Assembly (NCBI RefSeq): GCF_009930815.1
Contig: NZ_CP022222.1
Coordinates: forward strand, 4,010,501 to 4,074,500
Length of the DNA stretch: 64,000 nt
Source of the DNA: Bradyrhizobium sp. CCBAU 051011
GTDB lineage: Bacteria > Pseudomonadota > Alphaproteobacteria > Rhizobiales > Xanthobacteraceae
Reading direction: 5' to 3'
Part shown: positions 34,323-43,030 of the stretch, in pieces
Position numbering within the stretch: the first letter of the stretch is position 1
How the letters are laid out: the number at the start of each line of letters is the position of its first letter
Made by a program: the position numbers and the translations under genes
The notes under the pieces: model-generated
Told to the model about the DNA's origin: nothing
The model's database searches: none
The model's input: only the letters and a program-made list of their open reading frames with translations

Positions 34323-34326
<4 letters not shown>
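33379..34326 (-). CDS. DUF58 domain protein
   Basis: The 315-residue protein has the DUF58 signature (ESFWQYRRFVSGEPSQNVDWRRSARDDHLYVREQE) followed by VWVWPDRSPSMAF, a vWA metal-site-like DxSxS, and a vWA-like C-terminal half. DUF58 proteins almost always stand beside MoxR ATPases, as here; the start codon overlaps the MoxR stop by 4 bases. It is thought to be the adaptor that binds the MoxR hexamer. Soluble, cytosolic. Confidence 0.9.
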
Positions 34327-35324
<998 letters not shown>

Positions 35325-35445
35325 GTCTATCTCCTTCAACCAACCTAACCGCTCATGACACCGCTGGTTGCGTCGTCATGTCACGAACCTCATGCTAAAC
35401 CGGTGCAAAGGCCATGCATTCGTTGAATTAAACTATCCCCACATT

Positions 35446-35566
35446 ATCGGTATTTCGGGGTATGAACTGCATCACGATATGGCGACTTGATCCGCAGAAT
35501 TGCGGACCAGATCGTCAGGAACACATATCGGTACCCATCGGTACGAATGTTGGTACCTATCGGTAC
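35446..35566. promoter_or_regulatory. Phased CGGTAC repeats upstream of the DUF1285 gene
   Basis: ATCGGTAC occurs at 35527, 35537 and 35559, with a variant GTTGGTAC at 35549, so the starts are 10, 12 and 10 bases apart, close to one helical turn each. A further ATCGGTA is at 35446. The cluster lies in the 289-base divergent space between the MoxR operon and the DUF1285 gene. It could be a cooperative binding site. No known regulator is recognised. Confidence 0.45.
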
Positions 35567-35613
35567 AAATGCACCAATCGTGCCAGATGAGGCGCCGACA
35601 CTCAGGGCAAACA

Positions 35614-36255
35614 ATGGCGAAGCAAGGGCAAACCAGCGGCCAGCGGCACGAAGGCAAGAGCCATGACGGCAAGGGTCTCGAAGGGCTGACGGTCGCCGCC
35701 AGCGAAGCCGTCAATCGCACTCCGGCCGGGAAGGGGCTACCCCCGGTCCATCTGTGGAATCCGCCGTTCTGCGGCGATCTCGACATGCGAATCGGCAGCG
35801 ATGGAACGTGGTTCTATATGGGGACGCCGATCGGGCGGCCGGCGCTGGTGCGGCTGTTCTCGACCATCCTCAAGCGCGAGGACGGCAAGCACTTTCTCGT
35901 GACCCCCGTCGAGAAGGTCGGCATCCGCGTCGATGATGCACCGTTCCTGGCGGTGGAGATGCAAAACGAGGCTGGCGATCATGGCCGGCTGCTGCGCTTT
36001 CGCACCAATGTCGACGACTGGGTGCCGTGCGATTCTGACCATCGCCTGCGGTTCGAGATGGCCGCCGATGGCGGGCTCACGCCCTACCTGCACGTCCGCG
36101 CCGATTTGTGGGCGAAAGTAACCCGCGCGCTCTATTACGATCTGGTTGACATGGGCGAAGAGCGAATGGTCGATGGCCAGCCGATGTTCGGCGTCGAGTC
36201 GGGCGGCGAGTTCTTTGCGATGGCGGATGCGAAGCAGGTGAGGGACGCGGTTTGA
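35614..36255 (+). CDS. DUF1285 family protein
   Basis: From the ATG at 35614 (MAKQGQTSGQ) there are 213 residues. After a low-complexity N-terminal 50, the DUF1285 core begins with PPVHLWNPPFCGDLDMRIGSDGTWFYMGTPIGR and continues in the typical beta-rich pattern. Function unknown, cytosolic. The longer open frame upstream to 35500 runs through the CGGTAC repeats and lacks conservation. It overlaps the next gene by 4 bases at the stop codon, so it is the first gene of a five-gene operon ending with the TauE-like gene. Confidence 0.87.
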   Translation: MAKQGQTSGQRHEGKSHDGKGLEGLTVAASEAVNRTPAGKGLPPVHLWNPPFCGDLDMRIGSDGTWFYMGTPIGRPALVRLFSTILKREDGKHFLVTPVEKVGIRVDDAPFLAVEMQNEAGDHGRLLRFRTNVDDWVPCDSDHRLRFEMAADGGLTPYLHVRADLWAKVTRALYYDLVDMGEERMVDGQPMFGVESGGEFFAMADAKQVRDAV

Positions 36256-36926
36256 ACGAGCCGATGCTGAAAAAGATGGAGGCGGCGCCGATCAACTCGG
36301 CAGAGTTCTTCGCCCGGAGCAAGACCCGGCTGAACTTCGACGTGCCGCCCGGCCTGGTCGATCCCAATATCGTTCCGAAGACCGGCGACGCGGGCAACGA
36401 CCGCATGCTCGAGATCGTGGCGCAAGAGCAGCCGGTGCGCCCGGCGGCGGTCTTGATCCCGGTCGTCGATCACCGCGAGCCGACCGTGTTGCTGACGCAG
36501 CGTTCGCCGCATCTGTCCAGCCATGCCGGCCAGATTTCCTTTCCCGGCGGCAAGATCGACGCGACCGATGAATCGCCGCTCGACGCCGCACTTCGCGAGG
36601 CGGAGGAGGAAGTCGGCCTCAAGCGCGAGTTTATCGAGCCGATCGGCTATCTCGATCTGTACGGGACCGCATTCGGCTTTCGCATCCTGCCGACGGTGGC
36701 GCGCGTGAAGCCCGGCTTCAAGCTCGAGATCAACGAAGGCGAGGTGGTCGATGCCTTCGAGGTGCCACTGGCGTTCCTGATGAATCCCGAGAACCACCAG
36801 GTCCATTCCAAGGAATTCCGCGGCATGGAGCGCTCTTATTACGCCATGCCGTTCGCCGAGCGTTACATCTGGGGCGCGACCGCAGGAATCCTGCGCGTGC
36901 TGTATGAGCGGATATATCTCGCATGA
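36252..36926 (+). CDS. CoA pyrophosphatase (NUDIX)
   Basis: The 224-residue enzyme carries the CoA-type Nudix motif: LLTQRSPHLSSHAGQISFPG and then GGKIDATDESPLDAALREAEEEVGL. It would split CoA or acyl-CoA to 4'-phosphopantetheine and 3',5'-ADP. A TTG at 36252 overlaps the DUF1285 stop codon and has AGGGA 6 bases upstream; the ATG at 36264 is a possible alternative. It overlaps the DUF6111 gene by 4 bases. Cytosolic. Confidence 0.89.
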   Translation: MNEPMLKKMEAAPINSAEFFARSKTRLNFDVPPGLVDPNIVPKTGDAGNDRMLEIVAQEQPVRPAAVLIPVVDHREPTVLLTQRSPHLSSHAGQISFPGGKIDATDESPLDAALREAEEEVGLKREFIEPIGYLDLYGTAFGFRILPTVARVKPGFKLEINEGEVVDAFEVPLAFLMNPENHQVHSKEFRGMERSYYAMPFAERYIWGATAGILRVLYERIYLA

Positions 36927-37186
36927 TCCGTCCGATTCTGACCGAAATCGGAATTTTCCTGATCCCGTTCGTGGCCTATGCGCTGTTCCTGATTGCCACC
37001 CGTTCCGGCGTCTTCGTGTCCTCCTCCTGGCCGGCCCATCTCGTCGCCAAACTGGTGCTGGGATCGTTGCTCCTGGTCGCAATCAGCTTCGTCCTGCTGG
37101 CGCAGTTCTCCGGCGCGCCGCCGGGTTCGACCTACGTTCCCGCGCATATCGAGGACGGCAAATTGGTTCACGGGGACGAGAAATGA
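36923..37186 (+). CDS. DUF6111 family small membrane protein
   Basis: The 87-residue protein has two membrane helices (IGIFLIPFVAYALFLIATRSG; LVAKLVLGSLLLVAISFVLLAQF) and a conserved C-terminal YVPAHIEDGKLVHG. This matches DUF6111, which sits between the nudix and CCA-transferase genes in many Rhizobiales. Function unknown. It overlaps both neighbours by 4 bases. Confidence 0.85.
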   Translation: MIRPILTEIGIFLIPFVAYALFLIATRSGVFVSSSWPAHLVAKLVLGSLLLVAISFVLLAQFSGAPPGSTYVPAHIEDGKLVHGDEK

Positions 37187-38442
37187 GCAAGGCACGCGTG
37201 CTGTCGGAGGCGCCCTGGCTCAGGTCGGGCCCGGCCGCGCGCGTGCTCGCTTTGCTCAATGGCGACGGCGAGGAAGCCCGCGTGATCGGCGGCGCCGTGC
37301 GCAATGCGCTCTTGAAAATTCCCCTCGGCGATATCGACATTGCGACCACCGCGCTGCCCGACGAGGTGGTCCGCCGCGCCAAGGCGGCCGGTATCAAGAG
37401 CGTGCCGACCGGGATCGACCACGGCACGGTCACGCTGGTCGTCGAATCCCACCCCTTCGAGGTCACGACCCTGCGCGAGGATACCGAGACCTTCGGCCGC
37501 AAGGCCAAGGTGGCGTTCGGGCGCGACTGGGTCCGCGACGCGGAACGGCGCGACTTCACCATCAACGGGCTGTCCGTCGATGCCGGCGGTGTGGTGCACG
37601 ACCATGTCGGCGGGCTTGCCGATATCGAAGCCAAGCGCGTGCGTTTCATCGGCGATGCCAGCCAGCGCATTGCCGAGGATTACCTGCGCATCCTGCGCTT
37701 CTTTCGCATGCATGCCGCCTATGGCGCGGGCGAGCCGGATCGTGCCGGCTATCTCGCCTGCATCGACGGACGCGCCGGGCTTTCGACCCTCTCCGCCGAA
37801 CGCGTGCGCATGGAGATGCTGAAGCTGGTGATCGCGGAGGGGGCTGCGGTCGCGGTGCAGGCGATGGCGGATGCCGGCCTGCTGCTGGCAATCTTCGGTG
37901 GCGTTGCCTACACAAGAACATTCGCGGCGATGATCGCGGCGGAACGGGCGCTGGGGCTGCCGCCGAACGCCGTGCGCCGGCTTGCCGCGCTCACAGTCGC
38001 GGTCACGGAGGACGCCAGGCGTCTCTCGGCACGGCTTCGGCTATCCAACGCGGAAACCAAAGCTCTGGACTCAATGGGCCATCGCTGGTGGCGGTTCGCC
38101 AGCAAGGATGAGGCGCGGGCCCGGCAGCTTCTCTATCGGCTCGGCGAGGATCCCTATCGCGACCGGCTGATGCTGGCGTGGGCGCGGGCAGGCGGCATTG
38201 GTAATGGCGCGACGCGCTGGCACGACCTCGCAACATTGCCGCAGCGCTGGAGCGCGCCGAAATTTCCGTTGAAGGCGGCCGATTTCATCTCCCGCGGCAT
38301 TGCCGAAGGCCCCGCGCTCGGCCACGTGCTGACGCTTGCGGAAGACGCCTGGCTGGCCGCGGATTTTCCGCTTGAACCATCCGCGCTGGCCGCGATCGCC
38401 GATCAGGCCGCCGCCCGTTTCACTCGCGACCACCGGCTATGA
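37183..38442 (+). CDS. CCA tRNA nucleotidyltransferase / poly(A) polymerase family
   Basis: The 419-residue enzyme adds or repairs the CCA end of tRNA. The class II head domain is clear: VIGGAVRNALL (about 32-42) and the catalytic GDIDIATTA (Asp-x-Asp), then RRDFTINGLSVD, and the RIAEDYLRILRFFRMHAAYG segment for base recognition. The ATG at 37183 overlaps the previous stop codon as ATGA. No HD domain is present, consistent with the short alphaproteobacterial form. Confidence 0.93.
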   Translation: MSKARVLSEAPWLRSGPAARVLALLNGDGEEARVIGGAVRNALLKIPLGDIDIATTALPDEVVRRAKAAGIKSVPTGIDHGTVTLVVESHPFEVTTLREDTETFGRKAKVAFGRDWVRDAERRDFTINGLSVDAGGVVHDHVGGLADIEAKRVRFIGDASQRIAEDYLRILRFFRMHAAYGAGEPDRAGYLACIDGRAGLSTLSAERVRMEMLKLVIAEGAAVAVQAMADAGLLLAIFGGVAYTRTFAAMIAAERALGLPPNAVRRLAALTVAVTEDARRLSARLRLSNAETKALDSMGHRWWRFASKDEARARQLLYRLGEDPYRDRLMLAWARAGGIGNGATRWHDLATLPQRWSAPKFPLKAADFISRGIAEGPALGHVLTLAEDAWLAADFPLEPSALAAIADQAAARFTRDHRL

Positions 38443-39200
38443 ACATTCTGGCCGGCTTCGCCGACATTTCGCTCGGCCAGCTCCTGCTGGTTGGAAGCAT
38501 GGCGATGCTGGCCTCCGTCGTCGGCGGTCTGGCCGGCTACGGCACTGGTGCGTTGATGCCGCTGGTGCTGGTGCCAATGGTCGGTGCCGAGCCCGTGGTG
38601 CCGATCATCGCGATCTCTGCGATCTTCACCAATATCAGCCGCTTCGTGGCGTATTTTCGCTATGCCGATCGACGCCGTGCGCTGATCGTGATCGGTGCGG
38701 CCATGCTGACCACCGCGCTCGGCGCCTATGGATATACGCGGCTGACCAGCGCCGGTGCGGCGCTCGTGATCGGCAGCATGCTGATCCTGAGCGTGCCGCT
38801 GCGCCGGTTAGCCAAGCGCCGCGAGGTCAGGATCGGCGGTACCGGTCTCGGCGTCGGCGCTCTCGGTTATGGCGTGCTGGTCGGCGGCACGTCAGGTTCC
38901 GGCGTGATCCTGCTGTCGCTGCTGATGGCGTCCGGTCTCGAAGGGGCCGCGGTGATCGCCACCGATGCAGTCATCTCGGTCGTGACCGGCCTCATCAAGA
39001 TTTCCGTGTTCGGCATGGCCGGTGTCGTCACGGCGCAGGTGCTGGCCCTTGCCCTCCTGATCGGCGCCATCGCGATCCCCGGCGCATTCTTCGCCAAGGC
39101 TTTCGTCGAGCGCATGCCGGTGCATATCCACACCGCGATCCTTGATGCCGCCGTGATGGTCGGCGGCCTCGTCATGATCACCGCGGCGCTGCGGCCCTGA
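38439..39200 (+). CDS. TauE/SafE family sulfite/anion exporter
   Basis: The 253-residue inner-membrane protein has about eight helices in the two-repeat pattern of TauE/SafE (GGLAGYGTGALMPLVLVPMVG; VGGTSGSGVILLSLLMA). Members move sulfite, sulfoacetate or other organic acids across the membrane; the substrate here is open. It overlaps the CCA-transferase stop codon by 4 bases (ATGA), so it is the last gene of the operon that begins with DUF1285. Its stop is 5 bases from the convergent gene. Confidence 0.87.
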   Translation: MNILAGFADISLGQLLLVGSMAMLASVVGGLAGYGTGALMPLVLVPMVGAEPVVPIIAISAIFTNISRFVAYFRYADRRRALIVIGAAMLTTALGAYGYTRLTSAGAALVIGSMLILSVPLRRLAKRREVRIGGTGLGVGALGYGVLVGGTSGSGVILLSLLMASGLEGAAVIATDAVISVVTGLIKISVFGMAGVVTAQVLALALLIGAIAIPGAFFAKAFVERMPVHIHTAILDAAVMVGGLVMITAALRP

Positions 39201-39205
39201 TCGGG

Positions 39206-40267
39206 TCAACGGGTGAGCGAGGCCGTGCGGATCGGGAAGCAATTCAAGCTTGCTATGTTCCAGACAAACGGCACCTTGCACCAAAGGCCGGCCGGGCGAT
39301 ATTTCACCCGAATTTGCTCCATCTGATATAGCGCCAGACTGTTGAACGCGTTGAGCCGGCCGGCCAGATCATCCAATTGGGCGTTGATCTCCTTCTCTCC
39401 CTGGAGATCGCTTTCCTTCGCGGCGTAGCGGTCGCTCCCGGCGGCCCATTGCCGAGCCGCCGCCAGCTTGTTGTGTGCGGCTTCAAGGCAGTAGTGCATC
39501 GTCAGGACGTGGTGTTTGGCGCTGTACCAGTTGATTCTCTTGGCAGCCTTGTCGTTGGGGCCGGCGCAGATCCGGATGAACGCGTCTTCCGGTTTGGTCG
39601 TCTCGTCAACGCCACGTTTTTCGGCGATCGCGCAATATTTGTCGTCGGCGACTTCCTTGGGCTGCATGCCGCCGTTCGGCGCATGCACGTTTCCGAAGGC
39701 CGGAAAATTGAACTTGTCGGAACAGTCGAAGCCGTAGTCGCGTAACACCCGTCGTGACAGCGGATCGCCGTCGACGTTCCGCTTCTCGGCCGGATCGCGA
39801 TAGGTATCGCTCGCCCAGTCGATGTAGATTTCGGCCTTTCGCGTCAGCAGGTCGATATTTTCACGGAGCTCGATCCGCGCTTTCTCATAACGCTCCGAAA
39901 TCGCCCGCGCGTTCCTGGTGGTCAGCGTCTTGTCGCTCGCCTCGGATTTCTCGCCGACGGCGCGCGCGAAATCCGTATAAAGCGTCTGCTGCAGCGCCTG
40001 CATTTCGGAGAATGGGTGTGAGATATCGGTGAAAGTTGCCGCCGCCAAAGTCATGTCTTCCTTGGCCTGGCTGCTCACCTTCTCCTGATAGGCGTTGAGA
40101 TACTGGAAATAGCCGACCGCGAGAGTGCTCAGCACGGTGAACAGGCCGCTCAGCACGGTGAACAGCGACAGCCCTTTGACGGTGGTCCAGAGCCACCTCA
40201 GCGGGGCGGATTTCGGTGCAATGTCGTCCGCCTCAGGCGGCGGCTTGTGCGTGTCGTCGTTCGGCAT
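39206..40267 (-). CDS. Unknown single-pass membrane protein with Cys-containing outer domain
   Basis: The ATG at 40267 (GGGGAG 7 bases upstream) gives 353 residues. One membrane helix (about 33-60) is preceded by an acidic, proline-rich head, then a long helical part (EKARIELRENIDLLTRKAEIYIDW) and a domain with six Cys in the C-terminal two thirds (FDCSDKF, DKYCAIAEK, IRICAGP, MHYCLEA, GLWCKVP, LNCFPI), which suits a periplasmic disulfide-bonded domain. I do not recognise the family. It is convergent with the TauE-like gene. Confidence 0.68.
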   Translation of the reverse strand: MPNDDTHKPPPEADDIAPKSAPLRWLWTTVKGLSLFTVLSGLFTVLSTLAVGYFQYLNAYQEKVSSQAKEDMTLAAATFTDISHPFSEMQALQQTLYTDFARAVGEKSEASDKTLTTRNARAISERYEKARIELRENIDLLTRKAEIYIDWASDTYRDPAEKRNVDGDPLSRRVLRDYGFDCSDKFNFPAFGNVHAPNGGMQPKEVADDKYCAIAEKRGVDETTKPEDAFIRICAGPNDKAAKRINWYSAKHHVLTMHYCLEAAHNKLAAARQWAAGSDRYAAKESDLQGEKEINAQLDDLAGRLNAFNSLALYQMEQIRVKYRPAGLWCKVPFVWNIASLNCFPIRTASLTR

Positions 40268-40404
40268 CGGTGAACTCCCCAACCTCGGACTTCAACCTTG
40301 AACCAACGACAGCACAATCTGGGATTGCCAGTCTCCGCACTGTGAGCCAACTCACACTACACGCTATCGTGTGACGGCTCGCCCAGGGAACTTCAGGCGC
40401 TCTG

Positions 40405-41133
40405 TCAGCGCTCGCCGGGCAGCAGTTCCGTGAGCGAGCGGATGATGCGGTCGGGCTTGACGGTGGAATCCGGCGGCAGGCCGTCGCCGTGCACGTCGAT
40501 CCAGATGGCGTAGATGCCGAGCCGCTGCGGCGCCACGACTTCCCATTCCAGATTGTCACCGATCATCCAGGTCTCGGACGCGGTGACGCCGAGCGTCTGC
40601 ATGGCGTGCAGATAGGCGCGCTCGTCCGGCTTGCCGAAACCGTGCTCGCCCTCGATCTGGATGTGATCGAAGCGGTGCGACAACGCGAAGCGTTCGACCT
40701 TGGCGCGCTGGGTGCCGGCGGCGCCGTTCGTCACCAGCGCCAGCTTCACGCCGCGTGCCTTCAACGCGTCGATAGCGTCATGCGCGCCGGGGAAGACGAA
40801 CATTTCCTCTTCACGGTAGGCGGTGAAGCGGTCGGCGAGCCGTGTCGCCAGTTCCTCCGGCAATGCGTGGCCACGGGCGGTCAATGCGGCAAATCCGTTC
40901 CTGACGGTGATGCGCCGCGCTTCGTCCAGTTTCAGCCGCCATTCGGCCTCGGCAACCGCCCAGAATTTGCGCGCGGAATCCAGAACGGCAGTGGCAACCT
41001 GCTGCGACGTCAGCGGTCCGAACTCGGCGGCAAATTCCGCCGCGACGTTGTGCCAGGCGATCTCGGGGCGTCCATAGGCCGACAGGATGGTGTCGTCCAT
41101 GTCGATAAGCATCGCGCGGGGGAGTTCGGTCAT
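40405..41133 (-). CDS. HAD-like hydrolase
   Basis: The 242-residue enzyme shows HAD motif I as MLIDMDDTIL (Asp nucleophile and second Asp), motif II VTNGAAG, motif III GFGKPDERAY and motif IV GDNLEWEV, with a cap between motifs I and II. Phosphatase of the YjjG/GPH type is the likely activity; substrate unknown. The frame is open to 41235, and a start near residue -11 (MALEARLP) is also possible. Cytosolic, single gene. Confidence 0.88.
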   Translation of the reverse strand: MTELPRAMLIDMDDTILSAYGRPEIAWHNVAAEFAAEFGPLTSQQVATAVLDSARKFWAVAEAEWRLKLDEARRITVRNGFAALTARGHALPEELATRLADRFTAYREEEMFVFPGAHDAIDALKARGVKLALVTNGAAGTQRAKVERFALSHRFDHIQIEGEHGFGKPDERAYLHAMQTLGVTASETWMIGDNLEWEVVAPQRLGIYAIWIDVHGDGLPPDSTVKPDRIIRSLTELLPGER

Positions 41134-41279
41134 CGTTTTCGCAGGTAGTCTCGCTTCGAGAGCCATCGGCCGCCGGAAGCGGTGGCCGATCTGCCCGCGA
41201 ATATCAGATCGGCCGCACCGGGTCCAATCCCGCAAAAACGACGCCGCCGGGCCATTTATGCCGGCGGCGTCAAGGTCCC

Positions 41280-41546
41280 TTACGCAACCTTGTTGCGGCG
41301 GTCGCCTTCTTCCTCGTCCTCTTCCTCGTCTTCCTCTTCCTCGTCGTCCTCGTCTTCGTCCTCTTCCTCATCGTCGGATGTATCGGTTTCGGCGAGTTCT
41401 AGGACGGCAAGCGGCAGCGTCTCGCGAAACAGATCGCCTTCATTGCCCATCCATACGCACACGACGTTACCGTCCTTGACCTCCACCACGCTGAGAGGAT
41501 GGCCGCCCGATTTAAGAATGACGACGTCGCCCGGTTTCAAGTCCAT
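41280..41546 (-). CDS. DUF2158 (YodC-type) protein with an acidic tail
   Basis: The 88-residue protein opens with the DUF2158 fold (MDLKPGDVVILKSGGHPLSV), a small beta barrel of about 50 residues. The rest, from about 56 to 82, is almost purely Asp and Glu and ends in DRRNKVA. The tail is encoded by GAG/GAC/GAA codons in a near-repetitive tract, the kind of sequence that can expand or shrink by slippage. A nucleic acid or basic-protein partner is possible. Function unknown. Confidence 0.82.
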   Translation of the reverse strand: MDLKPGDVVILKSGGHPLSVVEVKDGNVVCVWMGNEGDLFRETLPLAVLELAETDTSDDEEEDEDEDDEEEEDEEEDEEEGDRRNKVA

Positions 41547-41613
41547 GATCTGCTCCTTGGATTATATGACGAATCGCACCCTAGCGATCAGTCATGACAA
41601 GCTGATCATGCGA

Positions 41614-42501
41614 TCATGGCCACTTTACCTCCGGTGGCATCGACGAGAGGATGGAATCCACATTGCCGCCGGTTTTCAGCCCAAAGATCGTGCCGCGGTC
41701 GTACAGCAGGTTGAACTCGACATAGCGTCCGCGCCGGATCAACTGTTCCTCGCGGTCGGCGGCATTCCACGCCAGCGCAAAATTGCGCCGGACGAGTTCG
41801 GGATAGATTTTCAGGAAGGCGCGGCCCACCTCCTGCGTGAAGGCGAGGTCGGCATCCCAGTCGCCCGAGTCATGCCAGTCGTAGAAGATCCCGCCGATAC
41901 CGCGCGCTTCCTTGCGATGCGGCAAGTAGAAATATTCGTCGCACCATTTCTTGTATTTGTCGTAGTCGGCCACGCCGTTCGATCCGTCGCAGGCTTCCTT
42001 CATCGCCTGATGGAAAGCCAGCGTGTCGGGGTCTTCCTGGGTGCGCCGGCGGTCGAGCACCGGCGTCAGATCGGCGCCGCCGCCGAACCAGGCCTTGGTG
42101 GTGACGACGAAACGGGTGTTCATGTGCACCGCCGGCACATGCGGGTTGTGCATGTGCGCGATCAGCGAAATGCCCGATGCCCAGAACCTGGGGTCGTCGG
42201 CTGCGCCCGGAATCTGCGCGCGGAACTCGGGGGCGAATTCGCCATGCACGGTCGAGCAATGCACGCCGACCTTCTCGAACAGCCGCCCGCGCATGATCGA
42301 CATCACGCCGCCGCCGCCGGGCTTGCCGGTATGATCGGTGCGGTCCCATGGCGTCCGCACGAAACGTCCGGCGTCGCCGGGATAGAGGGCAGGGGGCGCG
42401 TCGTCCTCAAGCCGTTCGAACGACGCGCAGATGTTGTTGCGCAACGTTTCGAACCAGGCTCTTGCGCGCCTCTTACGATCCTCGATGACAGATATGTCCA
42501 T
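41614..42501 (-). CDS. hemF: Oxygen-dependent coproporphyrinogen-III oxidase
   Basis: HemF converts coproporphyrinogen III to protoporphyrinogen IX with O2 in heme synthesis. The 295-residue product (ATG 42501, GGAA upstream) contains the long conserved runs of the family: [60 protein letters not shown] and [10 protein letters not shown]. Bradyrhizobia also carry the oxygen-independent enzyme for micro-aerobic life. An upstream in-frame extension ([17 protein letters not shown]) comes from the adjacent repeat and should not be used. Confidence 0.94.
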   Translation of the reverse strand: MDISVIEDRKRRARAWFETLRNNICASFERLEDDAPPALYPGDAGRFVRTPWDRTDHTGKPGGGGVMSIMRGRLFEKVGVHCSTVHGEFAPEFRAQIPGAADDPRFWASGISLIAHMHNPHVPAVHMNTRFVVTTKAWFGGGADLTPVLDRRRTQEDPDTLAFHQAMKEACDGSNGVADYDKYKKWCDEYFYLPHRKEARGIGGIFYDWHDSGDWDADLAFTQEVGRAFLKIYPELVRRNFALAWNAADREEQLIRRGRYVEFNLLYDRGTIFGLKTGGNVDSILSSMPPEVKWP

Positions 42502-42522
42502 ATGCGATTCCGAGTTTTCCGG

Positions 42523-42639
42523 CGTCATTGCGAGCGCAGCGAAGCAATCCATCGTGCCACAACAAAAAATGGATTGCTTCCGCCTACGCTCTCTGGGCTA
42601 CGGCGGACAAGTCGTCGCTTTTGCTCCTCGCAATGACGG
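42523..42639. repeat. Dispersed palindromic repeat, family A, mosaic
   Basis: Family A ends (CGTCATTGCGAGCGCAGCG and CTCCTCGCAATGACG) enclose a TCCGCCTACGCTCTCTGGGC / CGGCGGACAAGTCG segment found in the repeat at 7039. It lies just upstream of hemF and reaches to within 22 bases of its start codon. Confidence 0.85.
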
Positions 42640-42648
42640 CTATCAAAT

Positions 42649-43014
42649 TTAACTTTGCGGTCCAAAATACGTGCAGCTCTCGTTGCAACTGTCGCGGTGG
42701 ACGCTGACGCGGGTGATCTTGCCGGCGTGCTGGACCCGCTCGAAGATGTAGCGCGATATGTTTTCCAGCGTCGGCGTCCCCAGCGCCTCGACCTTGTTGA
42801 GGAGCTTGTGGTCGAGTGCTTTCCGGACCTCTTCCATGCTGCGTTCGAGCACACCGAGATCGAGCACCATGCCGGTTTCCGGATCGGGCGTGCCGCGCAC
42901 GCTCACCTCGGCGCGAAACGAGTGGCCGTGAATTTCCTCGCTGGCCGCGCCGAAGGTCGTCCCCTTCAGCGAATGCGCGGCCTCGAAGCGAAATGATTTG
43001 GTCAGTTCCCACAT
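42649..43014 (-). CDS. queD: 6-carboxy-tetrahydropterin synthase family protein (QueD/PTPS)
   Basis: The 121-residue enzyme belongs to the pterin synthase fold and, being beside queE, should make 6-carboxy-5,6,7,8-tetrahydropterin for queuosine precursors. Zn ligands are His14 (FEAAHSL), His29 and His31 (HGH). The usual catalytic Cys four residues before the first His of HGH is Ser25, and Glu26 follows (SEEIHGH). This Glu matches the ExxHGH motif of PTPS-III enzymes, some of which replace FolB in folate synthesis. Activity may therefore be dual or different from E. coli QueD. Confidence 0.86.
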   Translation of the reverse strand: MWELTKSFRFEAAHSLKGTTFGAASEEIHGHSFRAEVSVRGTPDPETGMVLDLGVLERSMEEVRKALDHKLLNKVEALGTPTLENISRYIFERVQHAGKITRVSVHRDSCNESCTYFGPQS

Positions 43015-43030
43015 CTTGAAAGTCTAGGTC

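Noticed and set aside
41182..42636. 484-residue plus-strand frame with a long poly-Ser run
   Set aside because: The serines are the antisense of the Asp/Glu tail of the DUF2158 gene, and the rest is antisense to hemF.
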